64,000 bases of DNA from Capnocytophaga sp. (GTDB lineage Bacteria > Bacteroidota > Bacteroidia > Flavobacteriales > Flavobacteriaceae), in NCBI RefSeq assembly GCF_030532915.1, contig NZ_JAUNKD010000009.1:22739-86738 (forward strand). The letters run 5' to 3'. The notes under the pieces were generated by a model. It was given only the letters and a program-made list of their open reading frames with translations. It did no database searches and was not told the DNA's origin. A program made the translations under genes and the position numbers. Shown here one piece after another: positions 16,560 to 25,280 of this stretch. Within the stretch, counting starts at the first letter, position 1, and every line of letters begins with the position of its first letter.

Positions 16560-18941
16560 ATGAAAAATATAGCTTCTTTTTTAATTTTCTTTTTTGCGAC
16601 AGCGATTTCCGCACAGGAAATTACCCTTTCGGGGGAAGTAAAAAATCAACAGCAAAAACCCGCCGAATTTGTGAATGTTCTCTTGAAACAAGGCGAAAAA
16701 ACGGTGGGAGGAACCATTACCGATGCTTCAGGAAAATTTTCCGTAAAAACACAAAAAGGTGATTATGAGCTTGTTTTGGAGCTTTTTGGCACAGATTTAC
16801 TTTCTAAAAAAATATCAATTTCCAAAAACACTGATTTGGGCGTTCTGACCATCAACGATACTATTGAAATGGAAGGCGTTACGCTGGAAGCCCGCCAAAA
16901 ACTCGTGGAACGAAAAGTGGACAGACTGGTTTTCAACGTGGAAAATTCCGTGCAAGCAAGCGGTGGCGATGCGTTTGATTTGCTCAAATCCACCCCCGGT
17001 GTGCAGGTGCGTAACGAGGCGATTTCCATCGTTGGAAAGAGTGGCGTTCGCGTGATGGTCAATGACAAAATAATGCAACTTTCGGGCGAAGAGCTTACTA
17101 ACTATCTGAAAACCATCGCTTCGGAAAATATTCAAAAAATCGAAGTCATCACTACGCCGCCTTCCAAATACGAAGCCGAAGGCAATGCAGGGCTGATAAA
17201 CATCGTATTGAAAAAGGTGAAAGAAGACAATTGGAACGCCACTTTGCGAACATCCTACCAACAGGGAATTGCTTGGAAATCACGTAACGGCGTAAACTTT
17301 TCCTATCGAAAAAATAAATTTTCTGCTTTGGCTGATTTGGGGTATACGGACGGAAAATCGAAATATGAAAACGATATTAATTTCCGCTATCCGCAGGAAT
17401 ATTGGGTCAATCGTTTGGATTTTATCGGACGCGGAAACTTTTGGTCGCCACTGCTGAATTTAAACTACGACCTAACCGACAAAAGTGCTGTGGGTGTGCA
17501 GTTTGTGGGAAGTTTTAGCGAAAAAATCGAAAATGGCTTAACCGTAAATCGTGGGTATCAATACAATAATCCGAATTTGGTGAAAAATTATATTACGCAT
17601 CAAGAATCTCCCGAAAATAAGGAAAATTTGTCCGTAAATGTCAATTTCTTACAGAAAATCGGCGAAAAAGGAGCGAAACTTACCGTTGATGCCGATTATT
17701 TTCGGTATAAAAACGATGTAAATACCGATATGAATACCGTTTTTCATAATTATTTACTGAATACACAGCCCAAAACCTTTGCAACGACTTCGTCTTTACA
17801 AAAAATCGATAATTATTCACTAAAAACCGATGTGGAAATACCGCTTTCGTGGGGAAATATTTCTTTCGGAATGAAAATTGCTCGCACACAAACCGACAAT
17901 ATCGCAAAATCAGACTTCCGAGACGAAAATCAAGCTCAAAGCTTTGCTCACAACGACCATTTTCTTTATTCGGAAGCTATGCAGGCTTTGTACGCGGATT
18001 GGGCAAAATCTTTCGGTAAAAAATGGAGCGTAAAAGCAGGGCTTCGGGGCGAAAATACGCAAACCAAAGGCGTTTCCGTTTTCAGCAATCAAACCCACAA
18101 ACGCGATTTTTTGAAACTTTTCCCTACCTTATATATTCAATATCAAGTCAATGAAAACCATAACGTTTCGGTGAACGTGAACCGCCGCATCGACCGTCCG
18201 CAGTTTTTTTCGCTCAATCCGGGGCGAAAATATATGAACCCGAAATCGTACATAGAAGGAAATCCGTTTTTGCAACCTTCGTACACGCTCGGGGCAACGC
18301 TCGGGTATTCGTATAAAAACTGGCTAACCGTTCAGTTGCTCTATATCCAAACCCAAGATGCCCAAACTCAAATTACATATCACAATCCTTCGGCGGAAGA
18401 AACCCGAATCTATTGGGAGAATTACGCCAATGACAGTCAATGGACTTTTTCAGTAAATGCCAATAAAAGTATATTTTCGTGGTGGGAGGTTTCCGCCTAT
18501 GCAGAATTCAGTTATCAACAAGTTAAACCCTATGTTGCTGTGTATCCCGATGAAATGAGCGATTTTGGAGGCTATCAATATTTTCAGAGTAATTTTCTGC
18601 TTAACGAAAGTAAAACCTTGCAAGCCAGTGTTTCATATTCCTATCAATTTCCGTGGGACAATGGCACAGCGAAATTTTCGGGAAGTGCAAATTTGAATTT
18701 AGGAGTCAAGTACTTGGCTTTTGACAAAAAACTAACCATTGCCTTAAATGCGAATGATATTTTGAAAACCGATATAATAACGTACACCAATCAACTTAAA
18801 AAACAAGGCATTACGGAAAGTTACCGCCAGTATTACGATACGCGTTGGGTACGTTTATCGCTCACCTACAAGTTCGGAAACAGCAAAATTTCAGTACAAC
18901 AACGGCAAGGCGGTAATACGGAAGAGAAAAATAGGAGTTAG
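16560..18941 (+). CDS. TonB-dependent receptor-like outer-membrane barrel protein
   Basis: A 793-residue outer-membrane protein. After the signal peptide (MKNIASFLIFFFATAISAQ) comes a carboxypeptidase-regulatory-like domain (about 20-100: LSGEVKNQQQKPAEFVNVLLKQGEKTVGGTITDASGKFSV), then a plug domain (DLLKSTPGVQVRNEAISIVGKSGVRVMVNDK..., VITTPPSKYEAEGNAGLINIVLKK), then a large barrel. This layout fits the Bacteroidota 'outer membrane beta-barrel' family rather than SusC. The cargo is unknown. A -7 box TATTTTTG is at 16519-16526. The gene is followed by a 42-bp tandem repeat. Confidence 0.85.
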   Translation: MKNIASFLIFFFATAISAQEITLSGEVKNQQQKPAEFVNVLLKQGEKTVGGTITDASGKFSVKTQKGDYELVLELFGTDLLSKKISISKNTDLGVLTINDTIEMEGVTLEARQKLVERKVDRLVFNVENSVQASGGDAFDLLKSTPGVQVRNEAISIVGKSGVRVMVNDKIMQLSGEELTNYLKTIASENIQKIEVITTPPSKYEAEGNAGLINIVLKKVKEDNWNATLRTSYQQGIAWKSRNGVNFSYRKNKFSALADLGYTDGKSKYENDINFRYPQEYWVNRLDFIGRGNFWSPLLNLNYDLTDKSAVGVQFVGSFSEKIENGLTVNRGYQYNNPNLVKNYITHQESPENKENLSVNVNFLQKIGEKGAKLTVDADYFRYKNDVNTDMNTVFHNYLLNTQPKTFATTSSLQKIDNYSLKTDVEIPLSWGNISFGMKIARTQTDNIAKSDFRDENQAQSFAHNDHFLYSEAMQALYADWAKSFGKKWSVKAGLRGENTQTKGVSVFSNQTHKRDFLKLFPTLYIQYQVNENHNVSVNVNRRIDRPQFFSLNPGRKYMNPKSYIEGNPFLQPSYTLGATLGYSYKNWLTVQLLYIQTQDAQTQITYHNPSAEETRIYWENYANDSQWTFSVNANKSIFSWWEVSAYAEFSYQQVKPYVAVYPDEMSDFGGYQYFQSNFLLNESKTLQASVSYSYQFPWDNGTAKFSGSANLNLGVKYLAFDKKLTIALNANDILKTDIITYTNQLKKQGITESYRQYYDTRWVRLSLTYKFGNSKISVQQRQGGNTEEKNRS

Positions 18942-18948
18942 GCGACTA

Positions 18949-19074
18949 AAAACATACTTGCTTTGCTGTTTTCTGTGTCTAAAAAAGTTTAAAACATAGT
19001 TGTTTTGCTGTTTTCTATGTCTAAAAAAGTTTAAAATATAATTGTAACAGTGTTTTGTATACTTAAATAATCTA
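18949..19074. repeat. 42-bp tandem repeat (21-bp sub-period)
   Basis: Two near-identical 42-bp copies (18949-18990 and 18991-19032; AAAACATA..TTG..TTGCTG then TTTCT.TGTCTAAAAAAGTTT) and a decayed third (19033-19074) start seven bases after the stop of the barrel gene. The second half-unit resembles the TTTCATCTGCTG half-unit of the array at 46117-46803 at roughly half of its positions, counted by hand. No open reading frame crosses it. Confidence 0.8.
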
Positions 19075-19232
19075 TTTTAGGCTTGTGTTTTCGTTTTTAT
19101 TTATGGAATGAAGTCGGTGCATTATGGGAGTGTTTTTTTATGGTACTTCTTTATTTGAAAACAAAAAAGCGGGGAGAAGTTATTTCAAACGGCGTGAATG
19201 CTCCTTGAAAATTCGTAATGAAAAGTTAAAAT

Positions 19233-19264
19233 TTTGCCATAATACATAAGTTTTTATATTTTTG
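19233..19264 (+). promoter_or_regulatory. Bacteroidota-type promoter of the DUF5723-like gene
   Basis: TTTG (19233-19236), 20-bp spacer, TATTTTTG (19257-19264). Transcription would begin near 19271, which leaves a very short leader before the ATG codons at 19281, 19287 and 19290. Confidence 0.7.
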
Positions 19265-19280
19265 CCCCTCAAATTTTAAT

Positions 19281-20639
19281 ATGTTTATGATGAAAAAAGT
19301 ACTACTTTTTGGAGCGGCGCTTTTCAGTTTGGCAGCAACGGCTCAACAGTCATTTTCAGGAGTGAATACCAGTCAGTTCGGGGGGATGTACAAGGGTACG
19401 GTGAACCCCGCAAATTTTGTGGACGGCATTACCCGCTTCGGATTCAATGTGGTTTCGGTGGACGGTAGTTTCGGGAACAACAAAATGGGCTTGGGTTTTG
19501 ATTTGCAAAAAAGTTTTGATAAATTTACGGCTAATATACAAGGGAATAACGATATCCGAGCCAATTTAGGGGCTGATATTTTGGGACCTTCGGCATATTT
19601 TCACGTGGGCAGAAGAAACGCCTTTGCAGTAACCACACGTGCGCGTGTTTTGGGGCGCATTCACGATATGGATGCCAAATTGGTGCAATCGTTTTTGTCA
19701 AGCGTTTCTAATTTGAATGAAAATGGCGGTTATCAGCTCACCATTGATAAGCAAAGCGTTACAATGAATGCGTTTTCGGAAATAGCTTTTACGTGGAGCC
19801 GACTCATTGCCAAAGATGATCACCAAGCCTTTAAGGCGGGAATCACTATGAAGATTGTACGCGGTTCAGCCAGTATGCACGCCGGTTTTACTGATATTAA
19901 CGGAACCATTTCTGGGAAATTACAAGAAAAGAACGGCGATAAGTATTTGGACATTACCGTAGATGGTGGTGAGAACGCTAAATTTATTGTCGGAAACGGC
20001 GGGGTAGATCTTTCTAAAAATCCTTCTGCAGGCGACCTTTTCAAGGCTCAAACCACAGGCGTGGGATTCGATTTAGGATTTGTGTATGAATACCGCCAAG
20101 AAGGTTGCCCAAGCTGCACCTTTACGCCTTATGATTTTAAAGTTGGAGCGTCGTTCACCGATATAGGTCGATTGAAATATACGGCAACTGACCAGTCCCG
20201 CGAATATACGTTAAACCAAGGTACGCATCAGATTAAACTATCGGATATACAGCAGAGCATTACAACCGGTTTTGTTACGGAAACATCATTGAAAGGGCAA
20301 ACTGTGCGTTCGTCATTGCCTACGGCTTTCCGTTTGAATGCCGATGTACGCCTAACGGGTCCGCTTTACGTTGATGTTTCAACCAATATCAATCTGACAA
20401 ATTCGTCAAAAGAGTACAACGCATCGTATGCCAACTCATTGGTAGTTACCCCACGTGCCGAGTGGAAGTATTTCGGGGTTTATTTGCCCATATCAACCAC
20501 TCGTGATGCCGGATTTAATATGGGAACGGCACTGCGTTTAGGACCGCTTTTTATCGGTTCGCGAAGCATCATCGGCAATTTGATTTCAAAAGAAGCGAAA
20601 GAACTCAACGTGTTCTGCGGGCTTCAGTTTGAAATTTAA
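19281..20639 (+). CDS. outer-membrane protein, DUF5723-like
   Basis: A 452-residue exported protein (MKKVLLFGAALFSLAATAQ signal peptide). The mature part opens FSGVNTSQFGGMYKGTVNPANFVDGITRFGFNVVSVDG and is made of amphipathic strands ending GLQFEI, consistent with a large PorV/FadL-like barrel; it resembles the DUF5723 family of Bacteroidota. A CPSC pair of cysteines occurs in 'QEGCPSCTF' (about 276-284). Three in-frame ATGs (19281, 19287, 19290) precede the signal; the third gives the most usual MKK start. A strong promoter lies just upstream and a terminator at 20688-20726 follows. Confidence 0.75.
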   Translation: MFMMKKVLLFGAALFSLAATAQQSFSGVNTSQFGGMYKGTVNPANFVDGITRFGFNVVSVDGSFGNNKMGLGFDLQKSFDKFTANIQGNNDIRANLGADILGPSAYFHVGRRNAFAVTTRARVLGRIHDMDAKLVQSFLSSVSNLNENGGYQLTIDKQSVTMNAFSEIAFTWSRLIAKDDHQAFKAGITMKIVRGSASMHAGFTDINGTISGKLQEKNGDKYLDITVDGGENAKFIVGNGGVDLSKNPSAGDLFKAQTTGVGFDLGFVYEYRQEGCPSCTFTPYDFKVGASFTDIGRLKYTATDQSREYTLNQGTHQIKLSDIQQSITTGFVTETSLKGQTVRSSLPTAFRLNADVRLTGPLYVDVSTNINLTNSSKEYNASYANSLVVTPRAEWKYFGVYLPISTTRDAGFNMGTALRLGPLFIGSRSIIGNLISKEAKELNVFCGLQFEI

Positions 20640-20687
20640 TACGTTTAAACGTTTCAATCAGCGATTTTTTTAATGTTAATAGATAAG

Positions 20688-20726
20688 ACAATGAGTGCAA
20701 CGTAGGGTTCGCTCATTGTTTTTTTA
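20688..20726 (+). terminator. rho-independent terminator
   Basis: ACAATGAG (20688-20695) pairs with CTCATTGT (20712-20719) with a further G-C pairing inside, followed by TTTTTTT. It lies after the DUF5723-like gene. Confidence 0.75.
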
Positions 20727-20781
20727 TGCCTAAAAATCAAGGTGTTATTTTCAGGTGGTGAAATAACTTTGTGGTAACTTG

Positions 20782-20811
20782 TTGGTTATTCTGATAAAAG
20801 AACTATTTTTG
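20782..20811 (+). promoter_or_regulatory. Bacteroidota-type promoter of the PorT-like gene
   Basis: TTG (20782-20784), 19-bp spacer, TATTTTTG (20804-20811); the ATG at 20835 follows 23 bp later. Confidence 0.6.
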
Positions 20812-20834
20812 TAAAACTTTATGAGCATTGAGTG

Positions 20835-21578
20835 ATGAAACGAATTAATTTATTAATATTGCTTTTGGCGGTATTTCCTGCTTGGTTATCGGCGCAAGAA
20901 GATGCCGATGACGGTATGATTCAGACCCAAACAGAAAAAAAAGATGAGCGTAGCCGCCACGGGAGGCTGTATTTGGAAGATCAGTTTTATGTAGGGCTTA
21001 CGTATGACTATTTAATTTCAGATGCTGCAAACGTGGTGCAACATAACTTTTCGCGCGGGTTGCACGGTGGGTTTTTAAGAGACATCCCAATGAACGAACG
21101 CCGAAATATGGGCATCGCCATCGGGTTAGGGTATTCATACGATTTGGTTTACAGCAATATCGTAGCGCTTAGTGAGGATAATATCGTGTCGTACTACGTG
21201 CCTAAAAACCTCAATGATTTAAATATCAGCAAAAATTATTTTGAAACACACACGGTTGAACTGCCGCTTGAATTTCGTTGGCGCACCTCTACGGCGCAAA
21301 GTCATAAGTTTTGGCGTGTGTATGGCGGGGTTAAATTGGGTTATGTTTTTAGTGGGTTAAGTCTTTTCAAACGCAATGAAATTACCTATTCCTTTAATAA
21401 TTCTGACGTGTACAAGCAATGGCATTTTAAAACTTATTTGACGTTTGGTTACAATACGTGGAATTTTTTCATTCAGTACAATATGTCGCCTTTCTTTAAA
21501 GATGCCCAAACCGCAGCAGAAAAACACTCGCTCAAATCGTCGTTGTTGCAAATGGGTTTGATGTTTTATATTTTATAA
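20835..21578 (+). CDS. PorT-like outer-membrane barrel protein
   Basis: A 247-residue exported protein starting MKRINLLILLLAVFPAWLSAQ (signal peptide). The mature part has a short acidic leader (EDADDGMIQTQTEKKDERSR) and then barrel strands (YLEDQFYVGLTYDYLI, NMGIAIGLGYSYDLVYS, THTVELPLEFRWRTS, WRVYGGVKLGYVFS) ending LLQMGLMFYIL. It belongs to the broad PorT/OmpW-like eight-stranded class; it is not the true PorT, which is at 14940-15656. A GTG at 20832 is in frame but the ATG at 20835 is preferred. Role unknown. Confidence 0.72.
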   Translation: MKRINLLILLLAVFPAWLSAQEDADDGMIQTQTEKKDERSRHGRLYLEDQFYVGLTYDYLISDAANVVQHNFSRGLHGGFLRDIPMNERRNMGIAIGLGYSYDLVYSNIVALSEDNIVSYYVPKNLNDLNISKNYFETHTVELPLEFRWRTSTAQSHKFWRVYGGVKLGYVFSGLSLFKRNEITYSFNNSDVYKQWHFKTYLTFGYNTWNFFIQYNMSPFFKDAQTAAEKHSLKSSLLQMGLMFYIL

Positions 21579-21591
21579 CGATTTAGAAACT

Positions 21592-21632
21592 AAAAAAAGA
21601 AATCGGGGTTTTTCGCCCCGATTTCTTTTTTT
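21592..21632. terminator. bidirectional terminator
   Basis: A long perfect stem, A-rich arm ending GAAATCGGGG (to 21608) and CCCCGATTTC with a T-rich tail (from 21616), is flanked by A and T tracts. It serves the converging PorT-like gene and OprP-like porin gene; the tail touches the porin stop codon. Confidence 0.92.
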
Positions 21633-22833
21633 AAATTCCGATTTCAATTTGGAAACGCGCATACCAATCGTCTTTTTTGGTAGCGTTTATGTAATCATTT
21701 TTGGTAATTTCGAATTGCATTTTGAAAGAATGCTCCCAAATGTATTTGGTTATCCCAAATGAATATTGATTATGAACGGGTTTATACGCACGGATGTCGT
21801 TATGAGGGTTGTTGCGTGAAAAACGCCCGATAAATTCCCAGTTCGACGGGAAAACATAACTGAGTTGGGCATCGTATCCGCGACCGGCTTCTACGTAATT
21901 CCCTTTTTCAACTGAACTGTCAATCAACGGATTGTCAGTATATCGAGTCATATAAGCGGACATCAATGCCCAGCCGTTGTATTTTAGCATCGCATCTAAA
22001 AAAACCGATTTTATATTACGAGTTTCTTTGGTTTTGGTGATGTCGTTATAGAGTTCACTGCCCTGTTGCCCCCGACTGCGAACGGCATTGTCATTGTAGT
22101 GAAACGTACCGCCCAAGTAGAGTTTCGGTTTGCTTTCCCGCAGTAAATCGCCTTCAAAAAACTCTCCGTTTTTCTTGAATTTTCCCATTGGGTATAGTTC
22201 CAAACGCACCGTGTATGCCAATCCTTTGGTTTTTCCGACAAAATCACGCCCCTTGCCGGTGGTCAAGGCTGTTTTTACGTTGTATCCGAAGGTGTTTTCT
22301 TTTTGGTTGGAATAAATTGCCTGAAAACCAAAGTCGCGGTCAATATTATATGCCGAGTTGTTGATGGAGCGGTCGGTTAAATCCAAAGCGCCTGATGAAT
22401 TTACCCGTTGGCGATTGCCCGGAAGTTTCGTTTGTCCGAAACCAAATTTCCAATGTTTGTTGGGTTGATAAAAAACAATCGCATCACGGATAACGTGCAG
22501 ATTTTCACCATTTTTTAACGTGCCGACATCTTCGGGAGAAAATGCTAATTGTATGGTGTACAAAAATTTAGGGTTGCCCACAAAACCGTCGAATCGCAAT
22601 CGTAAACGACGGATTTTAGCCTCATATTCACCATCTTCGATATGCAATCGGTTTTGCATACGAAAGCGGGTGTTTAACTGAAAAAGGCTGTCGGGAGCTG
22701 TGATGCCCACTCCTTTTTTAAAGTCGTAATAGGGTATAAACCACTTGTTTTCACCGGTTTTATTTTCGTCTTTTTGTTGCGGATAAGCAAAAAATACAGA
22801 AAATAACGCTATGATAAATCCTATTTTTTTCAT
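21631..22833 (-). CDS. phosphate-selective-type porin (OprP/OprO-like)
   Basis: A 400-residue outer-membrane porin with signal peptide MKKIGFIIALFSVFFAYPQ. The segment LNTRFRMQNRLHIEDGEYEAKIRRLRLRFDGFVGNPKFLYTIQLAFSPEDVG is typical of the OprP/OprO family N-terminal strands, and KHWKFGFGQTKLPGNRQRVNSSGALDLTDRSI follows as expected. The C-terminus ends in an aromatic-containing strand (WYARFQIEIGI). Family members form trimeric channels; selectivity for phosphate cannot be assumed in Bacteroidota. Confidence 0.85.
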   Translation of the reverse strand: MKKIGFIIALFSVFFAYPQQKDENKTGENKWFIPYYDFKKGVGITAPDSLFQLNTRFRMQNRLHIEDGEYEAKIRRLRLRFDGFVGNPKFLYTIQLAFSPEDVGTLKNGENLHVIRDAIVFYQPNKHWKFGFGQTKLPGNRQRVNSSGALDLTDRSINNSAYNIDRDFGFQAIYSNQKENTFGYNVKTALTTGKGRDFVGKTKGLAYTVRLELYPMGKFKKNGEFFEGDLLRESKPKLYLGGTFHYNDNAVRSRGQQGSELYNDITKTKETRNIKSVFLDAMLKYNGWALMSAYMTRYTDNPLIDSSVEKGNYVEAGRGYDAQLSYVFPSNWEFIGRFSRNNPHNDIRAYKPVHNQYSFGITKYIWEHSFKMQFEITKNDYINATKKDDWYARFQIEIGI

Positions 22834-22950
22834 TTTGGTAAAAAAAAAATTAATTGCACAAAGATGTAAAAATAAGCCAACAATAACAAAACTTACTGCC
22901 GGCTATTTTGATGAAATTCAACAAGAAGAGACTTTTTTCAAAAGCCTCTT

Positions 22951-24495
22951 TTATTGTATTTTTCGGAGCCAATTTCGCATATCCACTTCTTTGGCGATGA
23001 CGTTTCGTAATTCTGAAATGGGGATACGGATTTGCTCCATCGTGTCGCGATTGCGAAGCGTAACGGTCTGGTCGTCTCTGGTTTGATGGTCAACGGTTAC
23101 GCAAAAAGGCGTTCCGGCAGCGTCTTGGCGGCGATAACGTCTTCCCACGGCGTCTTTTTCATCGTAAGCCACGCTGAAATCAAACTTCAATTCGTCGATA
23201 ATTTCGCGGGCAATTTCCGGCAGTCCGTCTTTTTTAAGTAGCGGAAGCACAGCTACTTTGGTCGGCGCCAACACAAAAGGCAATCGCAAAACGGTACGGG
23301 TTTCGCCACCTTCCAAAACTTCTTCTTGTAACGAATTTGAGAAAACCGCCAAAAACATTCGGTCTAAGCCGATGGAAGTTTCCAAAACGTACGGAACGTA
23401 GCTCTTATTTTCCTCCGGGTCAAAATATTGTAATTTTTTTCCGGAATATTTTTCGTGGTTGCCCAAATCAAAATCGGTGCGGGAGTGAATTCCTTCTAAC
23501 TCCTTGAATCCGAACGGAAAACGGAATTCAATATCACAAGCCGCATCGGCGTAATGGGCTAATTTTTCGTGGTTGTGGAAGCGATAATTCGCATCGCCCA
23601 TTCCCAGTGAAAGATGCCATTTGAGGCGGGCTTCTTTCCAGTGTTCGTACCATTCTTTTTGCGTGCCGGGCTTGATGAAAAACTGCATTTCCATTTGCTC
23701 GAATTCCCGCATACGGAAAATAAACTGACGTGCAACTATCTCATTACGAAAGGCTTTTCCGGTTTGGGCAATTCCGAATGGAATTTTCATTCGTCCGGTT
23801 TTTTGCACATTTAAGAAATTGACGAAAATCCCTTGTGCGGTTTCGGGTCGCAGGTACAAATCCATTGCGGAATCGGCTGTGGCTCCGAGTTTTGTGCCGA
23901 ACATCAGGTTGAATTGCTTCACGTCTGTCCAGTTTTTTGAACCCGTTTCGGGGTCGGCAATGCCCAATTCTTCAATAAGGGCTTTCACGTCGGCTAAATC
24001 CTCATTTTCAAGCGATTTTGCCAGTCGTTTTAAAATAGCGTCGGCTTGGGCTTTGTACTCCAACACGCGCGGATTGGTGCTTACAAATTGCTCTTTATCA
24101 AAGGCTTCACCGAAACGTTTTTCTGCCTTTGCGATTTCTTTTTCAATTTTTGCCTCGATTTTCGCAACGTGGTCTTCCACCAATACATCGGCACGATAGC
24201 GTTTTTTGGAGTCTTTGTTGTCGATAAGCGGGTCGTTAAAAGCATCAACGTGCCCCGAAGCCTTCCACGTGGTGGGGTGCATAAAAATGGCGGCATCGAT
24301 GCCCACGATGTTTTCGTTCATCTGCACCATTGCCTTCCACCAATATTCGCGGATATTTTTTTTGAGTTCCACGCCGTTTTGCCCGTAATCATAAACGGCA
24401 CTGAGCCCGTCATAAATTTCGCTCGATTGAAAAATGTAGCCGTATTCCTTGGCGTGTGCAATTACTTTCTTGAAAAAATCTTCTTGGTTTGCCAT
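22951..24495 (-). CDS. glyQS: glycine--tRNA ligase (single-chain, dimeric type)
   Basis: Charges tRNA-Gly with glycine. The 514-residue class II enzyme shows the alpha2-type marks: EYGYIFQSSEIYDGLSAVYDYGQNGVELKKNIREYWW at the N-terminus, motif 1 region FMHPTTWKASGHVDAFNDP, motif 2 FRNEI...FRMREFEQMEMQFF, and motif 3 ETSIGLDRMFLAVF. A C-terminal anticodon-binding domain (about 400-510) starts at APTKVAVLPL. The length is normal. A -7 box candidate (TATGTTTG on the minus strand, 24599-24592) lies about 100 bp upstream. Confidence 0.96.
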   Translation of the reverse strand: MANQEDFFKKVIAHAKEYGYIFQSSEIYDGLSAVYDYGQNGVELKKNIREYWWKAMVQMNENIVGIDAAIFMHPTTWKASGHVDAFNDPLIDNKDSKKRYRADVLVEDHVAKIEAKIEKEIAKAEKRFGEAFDKEQFVSTNPRVLEYKAQADAILKRLAKSLENEDLADVKALIEELGIADPETGSKNWTDVKQFNLMFGTKLGATADSAMDLYLRPETAQGIFVNFLNVQKTGRMKIPFGIAQTGKAFRNEIVARQFIFRMREFEQMEMQFFIKPGTQKEWYEHWKEARLKWHLSLGMGDANYRFHNHEKLAHYADAACDIEFRFPFGFKELEGIHSRTDFDLGNHEKYSGKKLQYFDPEENKSYVPYVLETSIGLDRMFLAVFSNSLQEEVLEGGETRTVLRLPFVLAPTKVAVLPLLKKDGLPEIAREIIDELKFDFSVAYDEKDAVGRRYRRQDAAGTPFCVTVDHQTRDDQTVTLRNRDTMEQIRIPISELRNVIAKEVDMRNWLRKIQ

Positions 24496-24667
24496 AGTTT
24501 TATTGTTGTGAACCTAATAGGTTATCAATTTTAATTGTTATAATTAGTAAAAATATTGGTTTTTAGGTGTTTATGCTAAATGATAAAAGCACAAACATAC
24601 TAAATAATTTTTAAAAAACCTTGTTTTTTGGTGAAGTTTTTGAAATTAGGCTGATTTTTGAACGTGC

Positions 24668-25267
24668 CTACGGACATTCCCAAGTAAAATCTTCAATTTT
24701 TGATTGCATTTCGGGGCGAAATTCGTAGTGCCACCATTCGGAATAAATGGATTTAAAATTATGTTTATTAAGAATGTCTTTCAGTAGTTTACGGTTTTCA
24801 AGAACTTTTTTCGGAAGTTGCGTAAAGGTGTGATGGGCTTGTTTGCCGAAAAAATCAAAAGGTGTGCCCATATCCAATTCTTTTCCGTCGGCATCAACCA
24901 ACGTGAGGTCAACGGCTGCTCCGCGATTGTGTTTTGACCCTTTGGCGGGATTGGCAACGTAGTGAGTTCCGGGCAGTATTTTCCACATTTTTTTCTGAAC
25001 TGAAAGCGGGCGGTAGCAATCAAAAATTTTGATGCGATAGCCCAGCGTTTTAAATTCTTCATTGGCTTTATGAAGCGCCTCGGCGGTGGCTTTGCGCAGG
25101 TAACATTCGCCACAATCATAAACTTTTTGTTTCAAAAAATTGTTGTCAGTGGCGTATTTGATGTCAAAAACAAAATCATCAGATAATGATTTAATATTCA
25201 CAAAATCATTGTTTTGCGCAAAAATAAAAAGTGGAAAAACGCAGCAAATTAAAAGTATCTTTTTCAT
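24668..25267 (-). CDS. M15 D-alanyl-D-alanine dipeptidase (VanX-like)
   Basis: A 199-residue zinc peptidase exported by a signal peptide (MKKILLICCVFPLFIFAQ). It carries the VanX/DdpX catalytic set: R86 in CYRP, SKHNRGAAVD with zinc ligands H113 and D120, and EWWH with base E177 and zinc ligand H180. Such enzymes cleave D-Ala-D-Ala dipeptide, in many bacteria to recycle peptidoglycan; vancomycin resistance needs VanH and VanA partners, which are absent here. It sits 14 bases after sufS on the same strand and may be cotranscribed. Confidence 0.88.
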   Translation of the reverse strand: MKKILLICCVFPLFIFAQNNDFVNIKSLSDDFVFDIKYATDNNFLKQKVYDCGECYLRKATAEALHKANEEFKTLGYRIKIFDCYRPLSVQKKMWKILPGTHYVANPAKGSKHNRGAAVDLTLVDADGKELDMGTPFDFFGKQAHHTFTQLPKKVLENRKLLKDILNKHNFKSIYSEWWHYEFRPEMQSKIEDFTWECP

Positions 25268-25280
25268 TGTCAGGTTTGAA

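Noticed and set aside
24668..25267. Vancomycin-resistance locus
   Set aside because: The VanX-like peptidase lacks VanH, VanA and VanRS partners; it is more likely a peptidoglycan-recycling dipeptidase.
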